A stretch of DNA of 64,000 nucleotides from NCBI RefSeq assembly GCF_002086285.1, contig NZ_MVHU01000021.1, forward strand, positions 20,258 through 84,257, read 5' to 3'. Source of the stretch: Mycolicibacter kumamotonensis. Its GTDB lineage: Bacteria > Actinomycetota > Actinomycetes > Mycobacteriales > Mycobacteriaceae. The notes below the pieces were generated by a model. The model made no database searches. It was not told the DNA's origin and saw only the letters and a program-made list of their open reading frames with translations. Both the position numbers and the translations under genes were made by a program. Positions 1 to 8,737 of this stretch are shown here, in pieces; positions within the stretch are counted from its first letter, which is position 1, and each line of letters starts with the position of its first letter.

Positions 1-634
1 GGACAACCACAAGTACGGCTACGCCTTGAAGGGCGCCTCCACGCTGCTGTTCCGGGACAAGTCCTACCGCAACGCGCAGTACTTCTTCCTGCCGGACTGG
101 AGCGGCGGCAAGTACATGTCGCCGGGGATCGAGGGGTCCCGCTCGGGTGGCCTGATCGCCGCCGCGTGGGCGTCGATGGTCCAGCTGGGACGCGAGGGAT
201 ACCGCAACTACGCCAAGCAGATCCTGGAGACCGCGTCGGCGATGCAGGACGCGGTGCGCAGCCACCCGGAGCTGACGATCCTGGGTTCACCGACGTTCTG
301 CTTCAGCTTCCGCTCCGACGAATTCGACATCTACCACGTCGCCGACGCCATGAAGACCAAAGGCTGGCGGTTCAACGGCCAGCAGTACCCCAACGCCATC
401 CACATGGCCGTCACCCGGCCGCAGACTCAGCCCGGCGTGGTCGAGGCGTTCGCCGCCGACCTCGACGACGCCGTGGAGTACGCCAAGAAGAAGAACGCCG
501 CCGGAGAGACCCCGATCAGCGCCGCGGTCTATGGCGGCGTGCCGGGCGGAATGACCGATGAGGCGGCCCGCTTCATCGAGGGGTTCATGGAGCAGATACT
601 CGACACCCACCAGTCGCTGCCCCCCGGTTCGTGA
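1..634 (+). CDS. PLP-dependent sphingosine-1-phosphate lyase-like decarboxylase, 3' part only
   Basis: The reading frame is open from base 2 and runs to TGA at 632-634, so the 5' part lies outside the window. The first visible residues are DNHKYGYALKG. The Lys of HKYG is the expected Schiff-base lysine that holds pyridoxal phosphate in group II decarboxylases and sphingosine-1-phosphate lyases. The following stretch (YFLPDWSGGKYMSPGIEGSR, then SGG) is also typical of the lyase family, and the C-terminal domain looks intact. The family cleaves phosphorylated long-chain bases or decarboxylates amino acids; the bacterial substrate cannot be told from sequence. The gene lies 52 bp upstream of a sugar kinase on the same strand, which suggests co-transcription. 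Confidence is high for the PLP family and moderate for the lyase subfamily. Confidence 0.85.
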   Translation, partial: DNHKYGYALKGASTLLFRDKSYRNAQYFFLPDWSGGKYMSPGIEGSRSGGLIAAAWASMVQLGREGYRNYAKQILETASAMQDAVRSHPELTILGSPTFCFSFRSDEFDIYHVADAMKTKGWRFNGQQYPNAIHMAVTRPQTQPGVVEAFAADLDDAVEYAKKKNAAGETPISAAVYGGVPGGMTDEAARFIEGFMEQILDTHQSLPPGS

Positions 635-686
635 CGCCGCCCCGACGACGATGCAGCGCGCCAGCGATGCTGACGAGCGGTGCCGG

Positions 687-2222
687 ATGAACCGCGCGGA
701 TCGGGTCGTCCTCGCCGTCGACCTGGGTACCGGCGGTCCCAAAGTGGGCTTCGTGGCGTTGGACGGCACCGTGCTGTGGTCGGACCTCGTCGCGGTGCCG
801 ACCAGTTACGGTCCGGGCGGGGCGGCGGTCCAGGACGCCGGTCTGTGGTGGGCGATAATCCGCGACGCCACCCGGCGTGGTCTCGCCGAAAGCCGCGTGC
901 GCGGCGATCAGGTGGCCGGGGTCTCGATCACCGGCCAGTGGGCCAGCACGGTTCCGGTCGACGCCGACGGCCGCCCGGTGGGCCCGTGCGTGATGTGGAT
1001 GGACACCCGCGGGGCGCCCTTCAGCCGCAAGGCATTCGGGGGACGCCTGCAGGGCTACCGGCCGCGGGCGCTGCTCAGCTGGCTGCGGCGAAACGGCGGC
1101 ATCCCGTCTCCGAGCGGCGACGATCCGGTCGGGCACATGCTGCACCTGCAACACAATGACCCGGCGGTGTCCGGCGCGGCACGGTGGTACCTGGAGCCGG
1201 TGGACTACCTGAGCATGTGTTTCACCGGGCGTGCCGCGGCATCGCGGGCCTCGATGATGGGCGCCTGGCTCACCGACAACCGCAACCTGGCCCTGCCCGA
1301 CTACGACGACGTGCTGGTGCGGCTAGCCGGCATCGACAGGACGAAACTGCCGCCGCTGGTGCCGACCGGTTCGATCATCGCCACGGTGGCACCGGCGGTC
1401 GCCGCCGAACTCGGGATTTCTCCTGCGGCCCAAGTGGTCACCGGCACACCGGACCTGCACAGCGCGGCGGTGGGCTCCGGCGCGGTGCGACAGGGCGAGC
1501 TGCACCTGACCATCAGCACCACGTCGTGGATCAGCTGCCCGGTGGCGGTCAAGAAGACCGACGCGTTCCACCAGCTCGCCACGGTGCCGGGTCTCGACCC
1601 ATCGAGCTACCTGCTGGTCAACAACCAAGACACCGCGGGCCGGGCGTTGCAATGGTTGCGCGACAACGTTTTCGGCGAGCTGGATTACGACGCGCTGACC
1701 GCCTTGGCCGCCGGTGCGCCGGCCGGTTCGAACGGGGTCATCTTCACCCCGTGGCTCAAAGGCGAACACTCCCCCATCGACGACCGCAACGCCCGCGGTG
1801 GTTTCCACAACCTGTCCCTGGACACCACCCGGGCCGACCTGGTGCGCGCCGTGCTCGAAGGGGTGGCGTTCAACAGCCGTTGGCTGCTCGAGTGTGTGAA
1901 CCGGTTCACCGGCAATGACGGACCGATCCGGATCGTCGGCGGCGGCGCCCGCTCGGACCTGTGGTGCCAGATCATCGCCGACGTGTGCGGCCGCACCTGC
2001 GAACGGGTGGCCGATCCGCTCAACGCGCAGTTGCGCGGCGCGGCGTTGTTCGCCGGTATCGGTATGGGGGATGTGGATCGCGACGAGTTGCGTGATCTGA
2101 TCCCGCTCGACGGCGTCTTCGAACCGATCGCGGCGAACCGCGCGGTCTATGACCGGTTGTTCGCCGAGTTCCCGGGGCTCTACACGGCGCAGAAGGCCAT
2201 GTTCGCCCGGCTGGCGCGCTAG
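687..2222 (+). CDS. FGGY-family carbohydrate kinase (xylulokinase-like)
   Basis: A 511-residue protein starting MNRADRVVLAVDLGTGG. The DLGTGGPK motif near the N terminus is the phosphate-1 loop of the sugar kinase/actin ATPase fold, and RIVGGGARSDLWCQIIADV near residue 415 is the adenosine-binding GGGARS motif of the FGGY family. It should phosphorylate a sugar or polyol with ATP in the cytosol; xylulose is the closest family label, but the substrate is not determined. An in-frame ATG lies 36 nt upstream at 651. I prefer 687 because homology to the family begins about eight residues later. The gene follows the lyase at a short distance on the same strand. Confidence 0.85.
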   Translation: MNRADRVVLAVDLGTGGPKVGFVALDGTVLWSDLVAVPTSYGPGGAAVQDAGLWWAIIRDATRRGLAESRVRGDQVAGVSITGQWASTVPVDADGRPVGPCVMWMDTRGAPFSRKAFGGRLQGYRPRALLSWLRRNGGIPSPSGDDPVGHMLHLQHNDPAVSGAARWYLEPVDYLSMCFTGRAAASRASMMGAWLTDNRNLALPDYDDVLVRLAGIDRTKLPPLVPTGSIIATVAPAVAAELGISPAAQVVTGTPDLHSAAVGSGAVRQGELHLTISTTSWISCPVAVKKTDAFHQLATVPGLDPSSYLLVNNQDTAGRALQWLRDNVFGELDYDALTALAAGAPAGSNGVIFTPWLKGEHSPIDDRNARGGFHNLSLDTTRADLVRAVLEGVAFNSRWLLECVNRFTGNDGPIRIVGGGARSDLWCQIIADVCGRTCERVADPLNAQLRGAALFAGIGMGDVDRDELRDLIPLDGVFEPIAANRAVYDRLFAEFPGLYTAQKAMFARLAR

Positions 2223-2245
2223 TTCCGCCGCTGCGCGGGCACGCC

Positions 2246-2764
2246 TCAGTGCCCGGCGAGGACCTGCATAAGCTGCATCGCCGAGTCGCGCGAGAGCACC
2301 CAGCTGCCCTGGTCCACCAGCTGCAGCGGAACGGTCACCGGAGCAGGCATCTTGGGCCCGGTGATCGTCACGTTGGACAGCGCCCGGCCCTCGCCCACCG
2401 GCACCACGTTGATCACGTCGAAGGTGTAGGGCAGTTCCCCGTCCCGGTAGGCCTTGCGCAGCTCGTGGTCGAGCCCGTGGCCCTCCTCCTGCGTGATGCC
2501 GTTCTCGACCAGGTCGCCCTTCTCCTTGTAACCGATCCCGGCGTCGCTGAGCCGGGTGAGCATGCCCGACACCTCACCGGTGGTGGGCAGCGGCGCACCG
2601 GCCGCCGGCTGGGGGCCCGGCACCGGCGAGGGTGGGTCCAGCGGAATCGGCACGCCGGCGACGACGTCCCCCGGTGCGGCGGGCTCAGCCGAGGCAAGGC
2701 CGGCGGATGCCATCCCGATCACGGCCAGCGCCGCGGCGCCGGTCAGCAGAAGTCTTCCAGTCAC
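2246..2764 (-). CDS. MTB12/CFP2-like secreted low-molecular-weight antigen
   Basis: A 172-residue protein with a GTG start at 2764 preceded by a strong Shine-Dalgarno (GGAGGGG). An N-terminal signal peptide (hydrophobic core LLLTGAAALAVIGMASAG, Ala-Ser-Ala cleavage region) is followed by a Pro-rich linker and a compact C-terminal domain. The segments LVENGI, LPYTFDVINVVP, GPKMPAPVT and QGSWVLSRDSAMQLMQVL match my memory of M. tuberculosis MTB12 (Rv2376c), which also lies directly downstream of mbtH. The fold resembles small NTF2-like secreted domains; no enzymatic role is known. It starts 35 bp after the mbtH stop on the same strand and may be read through from the iron-regulated mbt operon. 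Confidence 0.85.
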   Translation of the reverse strand: MTGRLLLTGAAALAVIGMASAGLASAEPAAPGDVVAGVPIPLDPPSPVPGPQPAAGAPLPTTGEVSGMLTRLSDAGIGYKEKGDLVENGITQEEGHGLDHELRKAYRDGELPYTFDVINVVPVGEGRALSNVTITGPKMPAPVTVPLQLVDQGSWVLSRDSAMQLMQVLAGH

Positions 2765-2799
2765 GATTCACCCCTCCGACGGCGGTTACCGCGCACAGG

Positions 2800-3030
2800 T
2801 TACCCCTGTTCGGCCGCCATGGCATCACGAAGACTCTTGGGACGCAGGTCGATCCAATGCTGTTCGACGTACTCCAGACAGGCCGCTCGAGCGGCGCCCT
2901 GTTCACCTCCGTAGACCACTCGCCACCCCGCGGGAACATCGGCGAAGGTCGGCCAGAGACTGTGCTGGTCCTCGTCGTTGACCAGCACGTAGAAACTGCC
3001 GTTGTCGTCGTCAAAGGGGTTGGTGCTCAT
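2800..3030 (-). CDS. mbtH: MbtH, small activator of adenylation domains
   Basis: A 76-residue MbtH-like protein ([20 protein letters not shown]). It has the family hallmarks NxExQ-like [10 protein letters not shown] and GWRVVYGG, and the distal W in [12 protein letters not shown]. MbtH proteins bind NRPS adenylation domains and are needed for their solubility or activity; here the likely partners are MbtB, MbtE and MbtF. The ATG at 3030 is preceded by AGGAGA, and its first bases overlap the mbtG stop (ATGA, 3027-3030), so translation is probably coupled. It is the last biosynthetic gene of the operon that begins with mbtT. Confidence 0.96.
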   Translation of the reverse strand: MSTNPFDDDNGSFYVLVNDEDQHSLWPTFADVPAGWRVVYGGEQGAARAACLEYVEQHWIDLRPKSLRDAMAAEQG

Positions 3031-4319
3031 CGGCTCTCCTCGATTTCGGCCCGCCGGGCAGCGATCAGGTCGCCCGCGGGGGTGGTAGGCGGTCGGGTGC
3101 CCAGGATCCGGTCGGACAGCAGCCCCAGGCAGCTCAGGTTGGGAAAACCCGGCCCTTGAGTCAGTCCGGCCAGGTTGGGCAGGAACAACTTCGGCGTGAC
3201 GCCGGCGACGGCCAGGTCGTGGCCGATCGCCTCGGCCAACCGGTCGCCGGACAGCGGGCCGCCCAGGCCCAGCTCCAGCAGATCCAGGGTGTCCTGGCCG
3301 AACAGCGAGGTGAACCACAGCGGGTCGGCACCGGAACCGTCGATAACCAGGTCGAAGCCGTGCACGGTCTCGAAGTTCTCACCACCCCGGTTCGTGCTCA
3401 ACGTCAAGCGGATTCGGCCGTCTCGGGCCACCGCGTGCGCAACCCGGCCCCGCAGGTGGCGGATTCGGTCATCGGCCAGCAGCGCGTCCTGCACCCGCGC
3501 CGAGAACACCCCGCGATCGGTGCGGGCCAGCGCGTCCCGCCGCTCGGACAGGGTCAGCGCGGTCCAGTCGGTCGGGTCGGAGAATAGCGTGTTCTCGAAG
3601 AACCCTTCCCCGCGGGTGAACAGCGTCACCTGTGGGGATATCACCGTGATCGTCGAAACCCGGTGCCGGAACAGCTCGTTGAGCATCGATGCGGCGGTCT
3701 CGCCGCCGCCGATGACGGCGACACGCTCGGCGCTGATCCGGTCGGCCGCGGCCCGGTGCCAGAACTGGGCGATCGAGAGCACCAGCGGGTTGCCGGGCAG
3801 GATCGACTTCTCGGCCTGGCCGGGACCGGTGATCATCACCGCGTCTGCCGCCACCACGGTCTCCCGGGTGTGCAACGACCAGCCGGCGCCGTCGACCGAC
3901 AGCCGGTCCACTTCGCCGGGGACCACGCTCAGCTGCACCGCATCGGCCACCCACCGCAGGTACTGACTCCACCGCAGATGGGTGGGGGCCGGCCGGCCCC
4001 GGTCTACCCACTCGGCGAACTGGCCGGTGGCGATCAGGTAGGCCTGCCAGCTGTAGCGCGTCATCCGTTCGTCGAGTTCGGCGTTGCGGCCGGCCACCAC
4101 CGCCGAGCGGTACGGGAAGCCGACGTCCTTTTCCGGGCTGGTGCCCAGGCGGTGCGCGCCGTCGGTCCAGCCTCCGGTCGCCCGCCAGTTGGCGGCCACC
4201 TCCGTGCGTTCGACGGCGACCACATCGGGTGCTTCGACACCCATCTCACGCAGCACCGCGGCCTTGGCGGCCACCGCCACCGCCTTGGCGCCCGCGCCCA
4301 CCACCGCCAGAGTGCTCAT
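3027..4319 (-). CDS. mbtG: MbtG, L-lysine N6-monooxygenase for mycobactin
   Basis: A 430-residue flavin-dependent N-hydroxylating monooxygenase. An FAD-binding Rossmann motif lies at the N terminus ([17 protein letters not shown]), an NADPH-binding GxGxxA-type motif occurs mid-protein ([17 protein letters not shown]), and the FATGY-like segment is [13 protein letters not shown]. It hydroxylates the epsilon nitrogen of lysine residues so that hydroxamate iron ligands can form. Its length is essentially that of M. tuberculosis MbtG. ATG at 4319 overlaps the mbtF TGA (ATGA at 4316-4319), and its own stop overlaps mbtH. A longer in-frame extension to 4415 exists but would lie entirely inside mbtF coding sequence. 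Confidence 0.96.
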   Translation of the reverse strand: MSTLAVVGAGAKAVAVAAKAAVLREMGVEAPDVVAVERTEVAANWRATGGWTDGAHRLGTSPEKDVGFPYRSAVVAGRNAELDERMTRYSWQAYLIATGQFAEWVDRGRPAPTHLRWSQYLRWVADAVQLSVVPGEVDRLSVDGAGWSLHTRETVVAADAVMITGPGQAEKSILPGNPLVLSIAQFWHRAAADRISAERVAVIGGGETAASMLNELFRHRVSTITVISPQVTLFTRGEGFFENTLFSDPTDWTALTLSERRDALARTDRGVFSARVQDALLADDRIRHLRGRVAHAVARDGRIRLTLSTNRGGENFETVHGFDLVIDGSGADPLWFTSLFGQDTLDLLELGLGGPLSGDRLAEAIGHDLAVAGVTPKLFLPNLAGLTQGPGFPNLSCLGLLSDRILGTRPPTTPAGDLIAARRAEIEESR

Positions 4320-7300
4320 CGCAGTTCCTCCACCAGATCGCCCAGGCTTTCGACGAATAGTTCCTGCAATTCGGTGATCTGCCCGGCGCCGAGGATGTCG
4401 GGCAATGTGCGCCACTGCGTCATCAGCGCCGGGCCCGACCCGAGGTCGGCCACCGCGGCGAAGATGCTCAGCTCGTGGCGCACCGCCTGCTCGGGTTCGG
4501 GCACCGACGGCAGACCGGCGATCAGATCGGGTGCCACCGCCGGCCCGCCCCCGGCCCGGTCGACGCGCCCGAGGTAGTTCAGCAGCACCTGTGGCCCGGC
4601 AACGGCGCCCAGTCGGGCGGCGGTGTCGGGACGCAGGTAGGCCAACAGCCCGTAATCGACGCCGCCGCCGGGGATCTGCGCCAGGGCCCGCGCCACGCCC
4701 GCCGGGTCGGGATGAGGCACCCGCAGCGGATAGATCGCGCTCAGCAGCCCGGCGATGTCGGCGGTGTCGATGCCGGGGACGACGTCTTCAGCGCGTCCGT
4801 GGGTCTCCAAGGCCAGCAACGGTGGCGCACCGTGCTGCCCGTGCCGGGCCCGCCACGTGGTGACCATGCGCGCGGTTGCCGCCACCAGCAGGTCATGCAT
4901 CGGTACCTCCGAGGCCAGCAGGCCCGCGGTGATCCTCGCATCGGCCACGGCCACCGAGACCGTCAGGTCACCGGCGCGGTCCCGGTCGGGCCGGACCCGA
5001 CGGGCGCCCAGCTGCGGGTCATCGCCGGCCAGTTGCGCGGCCCAATACTCCACGGTGTCCAGCGCGTGTGCGCGTTCGGTCAGGGCGCCGGCCCAGCGCC
5101 GGTAGCCGCTGCGTTCCGGCAGCGGGTCGGCGCCCGCCAGCGCGGCGTGCAGCTCACCCAGGATCACCTGCCAGGAGACCGGGTCCAGCGCCAGCACATG
5201 CCCGCACAGCAGCAGCACCCCGGTTCCGGTGGGCGGACGAAGCCACAGCGCACGCAGCAGGACTCCGGCCTGCGGGTCCAGGGCCGCCAGAAGCCGGGTG
5301 CCGTGCTCGGTGACCGTCTCCAGATCGTCGGCGTCCACGGCGATCTCGGTCAGGACGTCGACGGGTTCGACCGGGTGCAGCAGCAGCGTGGCCGGGTCGA
5401 GGCGGGTGTGCAGCACCGGATGCGCGGCGACGATCGCGGCCAGCGCAGAGCGCAGCCGCTGCGGATCCGTGCCGGCCGGAAGCCGAACCGCTTCGACCTG
5501 TCCGAGCCGACGGGGGCTGCCGTACTCATAGAGCCAGCGGCCCGCCGGCAACAGCGGGATCGGCCCGTCGGTCGCGGAGGATTCGACGGCCTGATCGGCC
5601 TCAGCAGCTTCGGCGGCTTCGGCGGCTTCGGCGTCCAGGGCGGCAGCCAGATCCCGAATTGTGGTGCAGGTCAGCGCGGTCCGCGGACGCATAGGCAGTC
5701 CGCGCCGGCGCGCCGCGCGCACCATCGACAGCGCGACGATGCTGTCCAGGCCCACATCGCGTAGATCGGTCTCGACTCCCGGGGTCACACCCGCCACGCC
5801 GTCGAAGACCTCGGCCAGGATCTCCACCAGGGCGCGCTCGGTGTCCGTGGCCGGCTCCTCCCCGCCGCCGGCGATGGGGCCGGCCAGCGCGACCAATGCC
5901 TCGGCATCCAGTTTTCCGTTGGGGGTCAACGGCATCGACTCCACCACGGTGATGCGGGCCGGCACCAGATATGCCGGCAACCGGGCGCCGATCTCGGCTC
6001 GCACCCGGGCGACGTCCACCTCGGGACCGGTGACGAATGCGGCCAGCTGGGTTCCGGTCGGTCCCTGCACGGGCAGCACCGCGGTGGCGGTCACACCGGT
6101 GACCGCGGCCAGTGCGGTCTCGACCTCGGCGATCTCGACCCGGTAGCCACGCACCTTGATCTGGTCGTCAGCGCGGCCCAGGTAGATCAGCCGGCCGTCG
6201 GCCCGGCGGCGGACCAGGTCGCCGGTGCGATACATCCGGCCCCCGACGGAGAACGGGTCGGCGACATAGCGGCCCGCGGTCGCGCCGGCCCGACCCAGGT
6301 ACCCGCGGGTGACCTGGGCGCCGGCCAGGTAGAGCTCACCGGCCACTCCGTCGGGCACTTCGCGCAGCCCGGAGTCGAGGACGTGAGCGGTCATGCCCCG
6401 CACCGCTTCTCCGATCACCGGGACATTGGTGTCGGCGACGTCGGCGACGACCGCCTCCACGGTGGTCTCGGTGGGCCCGTAGCAGTTGTGCACGGCGACC
6501 GACGACGCCGCCGATACCGACCGCAGCTTCAACCAGGTGGGTGGTGCGATGGCCTCTCCGCCCAGCGCCAGCACGCTGAGCCGGTGGGCGGCCTGCGCGT
6601 CGAGCAGGCCGGCGTCGAACAGTTGGGTGAACATCGACGGTGAGGTGTCGATCATGTCCAGCCGGTGCCGGCGGATGCCGTCGATGATTGCCTCGGCGTC
6701 GCGCATCTCCTCGGCCGAGAACAGGTGCACGCTCTGCCCGCCCAGCAGGCCGACCAGCGGCTGCCAGCTCGCGTCGAAGCTCAACGACCAGGCGTGCGCC
6801 ACCCGCAATGTCCGGCCCAGCCGGGCCACCGCCGGTGCGTACATGCGCTGCTCGTGGTCGGCGAAGTAGGACGCCAGCGCTCGGTGGGTCCCCACGACGC
6901 CCTTGGGTTCCCCGGTGGAGCCGGAGGTGAAGATGACATAGGCAGCGGAGTCGGGATGGATCACCGTCGGCGCCGGGCTCTGCGGGGCGTGGCCCGCACG
7001 CAGTTCACCCAGCACCTCGGCGGTAAGCGTCAGTTTCGGATCGGCTTGGCGCAGAATGGATTCGATACGCGGCCGGGGCAAGGTGACTTCGATCGGGACG
7101 TAGGCCGCGCCGGCCTGCAATACCGCCAGAATCGCGATGACCGAGTCCAGCGAGCGCGGCAGCGCGATCGCGACCCGGTCTTCGGGGCCGATCCCCCGTG
7201 CGGCCAGCGCCCCCGCAAGCCGGGCTACTTCGCAGGACAGCTCGGTATAGGTCAGCGTGCGGTTCTCGCCGGTGAGTGCCGGGCTGTCCGGGTGCGCGGC

Positions 7301-8737
7301 GGCCGCGGCGGCGAACAGGTCGGGAACCGATGCGGCGGGCGGGTTTACCGGCGCCGGCGGCTCGGCCCGGCGGGCCCGTTCGGCGGGCAGCAGGACATCC
7401 AGGTCGACGATGCGGGGCCGGGCCGGGTCGGTCAACTGGCGCAGCACCTGCAGCAGACGCCGGCCCAGGTCCGGGACCGAGAGTTCCCCCAGCGCGTCCG
7501 GAATCGCCTCCAGCAGCACCGTGAGCCGGCCGTCGCGGGGCGGGGAGCTGACCAGGGTCAGCGGGTAGTGGGTGAGGCTTTCCACCGTGACCGGGATGAA
7601 ACGCACGCCGTCGGGAGTGGTCACCCCGGCGGCCGCCGAGCCGATCGGCGCGTTCTCGAACACCAGCAGCGTGTCGAACAGCGCCCCGGAACCAGCACGG
7701 CCGCCGGCCCGCTGCACCCTGGACAGGCTCACATAGCCCAGGTCGCGCATGGCTGCGGTATCACGTTGCAGCGCTTGGCAGGTCGCGACCACTTCGGCCC
7801 GCGGCGGTGTCGAGGCGACCACCGGAACGGTGTTGATGAAGAGCCCGACCATGGATTCGACGCCGGTAAGCTGCTGGGGCCGGCCGGAGACCACCGCCCC
7901 GAACGCCACCTCGGTGCGATCGGTGAGGCGAGCAAGTAGCACCGCCCAGGCGAACTGCAGCACGGTGTTGAGCGTCAGGCCGTGCCGCCGGGCCCATTCG
8001 GTCAGCCGCGCGGTGTCGTCAGGTCCCAGTGCCACCTCGTGGGTCTGCGGCACGACGCTGCCCAATTCGGCTCGCTCCCCATCGGCCAGGATGGTGGGGG
8101 CGCTCAGCGGGGCCAGATAGTCGCGCCAGGCCGCGATGACTTCATCGGTGTCTTGGGCGGCCAGCCAGCCGATGTAGTCCCGGTAGGGGCGCGGCGCGGG
8201 CAGCGGGTCGACGCCGCCGGCCCGGTAGATCGCCACCAGTTCGTCGAAGAACACCGCCATCGACCAGCCGTCGAGCAGCAGGTGGTGCACGGTGAGGATC
8301 AGCCGGTGCCGGTCGGCGGCGGAGCGGATCAGCACAAAACGCAGCAGCGGTCCGCGGGCCAGGTCGAAGTTGGTGGTGCGTTCGGTGAGCGCGATCTGCT
8401 CGAATTCACCTGGTGCGGCATCGATCTCCCGCCACCGCAGTTCTGCTCGGGCCGGGATGATCTGCACCGGGTGCGGCAGGTCGACATCCCAGAACGATGC
8501 CCGCAGGTTGGCGTGACGGGCCAGCATCGCTTCGGCGCTGCGGCGCAGCAGCCCGGCGTCGACGGCACCGGCGATGTCGATGACGAACTGCACGGTGTAG
8601 ACGTCCACCCCGTCGTCGGCTGCCGACCCATCGGTGGCGAGCTTGGCGAGCGAGAACAGTCCCTGCTGCAGCGGGGACAGTGCCAGCACGTCCTCGATCG
8701 AGGACGCGGTGGTGCGCGGTGTGGATGTCTCGGTCAC
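4316..8737 (-). CDS. mbtF: MbtF, terminal lysine-activating NRPS module with a degenerate epimerase-like domain
   Basis: About 1473 residues if started at the GTG of 8737, which overlaps the mbtE TGA as GTGA; an ATG at 8752 adds five residues. Domain order is C (about 13-440, motif HHLLLDG), A (about 470-960, TSGSTGEPKG, FDASW, CYGPTE), PCP (about 975-1045, phosphopantetheine Ser in VGLDSI) and a C-terminal epimerization/condensation-like domain (about 1065-1470). In the last domain the expected HHxxxDG is CGHVLALDP, while the NYLGR motif typical of E domains is kept. MbtF is expected to load the second lysine, which becomes the cyclic hydroxamate (azepinone), and to finish the chain. Its size is close to the roughly 1460 residues of M. 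tuberculosis MbtF. Confidence 0.93.
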   Translation of the reverse strand: MTETSTPRTTASSIEDVLALSPLQQGLFSLAKLATDGSAADDGVDVYTVQFVIDIAGAVDAGLLRRSAEAMLARHANLRASFWDVDLPHPVQIIPARAELRWREIDAAPGEFEQIALTERTTNFDLARGPLLRFVLIRSAADRHRLILTVHHLLLDGWSMAVFFDELVAIYRAGGVDPLPAPRPYRDYIGWLAAQDTDEVIAAWRDYLAPLSAPTILADGERAELGSVVPQTHEVALGPDDTARLTEWARRHGLTLNTVLQFAWAVLLARLTDRTEVAFGAVVSGRPQQLTGVESMVGLFINTVPVVASTPPRAEVVATCQALQRDTAAMRDLGYVSLSRVQRAGGRAGSGALFDTLLVFENAPIGSAAAGVTTPDGVRFIPVTVESLTHYPLTLVSSPPRDGRLTVLLEAIPDALGELSVPDLGRRLLQVLRQLTDPARPRIVDLDVLLPAERARRAEPPAPVNPPAASVPDLFAAAAAAHPDSPALTGENRTLTYTELSCEVARLAGALAARGIGPEDRVAIALPRSLDSVIAILAVLQAGAAYVPIEVTLPRPRIESILRQADPKLTLTAEVLGELRAGHAPQSPAPTVIHPDSAAYVIFTSGSTGEPKGVVGTHRALASYFADHEQRMYAPAVARLGRTLRVAHAWSLSFDASWQPLVGLLGGQSVHLFSAEEMRDAEAIIDGIRRHRLDMIDTSPSMFTQLFDAGLLDAQAAHRLSVLALGGEAIAPPTWLKLRSVSAASSVAVHNCYGPTETTVEAVVADVADTNVPVIGEAVRGMTAHVLDSGLREVPDGVAGELYLAGAQVTRGYLGRAGATAGRYVADPFSVGGRMYRTGDLVRRRADGRLIYLGRADDQIKVRGYRVEIAEVETALAAVTGVTATAVLPVQGPTGTQLAAFVTGPEVDVARVRAEIGARLPAYLVPARITVVESMPLTPNGKLDAEALVALAGPIAGGGEEPATDTERALVEILAEVFDGVAGVTPGVETDLRDVGLDSIVALSMVRAARRRGLPMRPRTALTCTTIRDLAAALDAEAAEAAEAAEADQAVESSATDGPIPLLPAGRWLYEYGSPRRLGQVEAVRLPAGTDPQRLRSALAAIVAAHPVLHTRLDPATLLLHPVEPVDVLTEIAVDADDLETVTEHGTRLLAALDPQAGVLLRALWLRPPTGTGVLLLCGHVLALDPVSWQVILGELHAALAGADPLPERSGYRRWAGALTERAHALDTVEYWAAQLAGDDPQLGARRVRPDRDRAGDLTVSVAVADARITAGLLASEVPMHDLLVAATARMVTTWRARHGQHGAPPLLALETHGRAEDVVPGIDTADIAGLLSAIYPLRVPHPDPAGVARALAQIPGGGVDYGLLAYLRPDTAARLGAVAGPQVLLNYLGRVDRAGGGPAVAPDLIAGLPSVPEPEQAVRHELSIFAAVADLGSGPALMTQWRTLPDILGAGQITELQELFVESLGDLVEELR

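Noticed and set aside
4475..5764. Long plus-strand ORFs antisense to mbtF, mbtE, irtA and others (for example 11647-14328)
   Set aside because: High-GC codon bias leaves long open frames opposite real genes; the translations are Arg/Gly/Gln-rich without domains.
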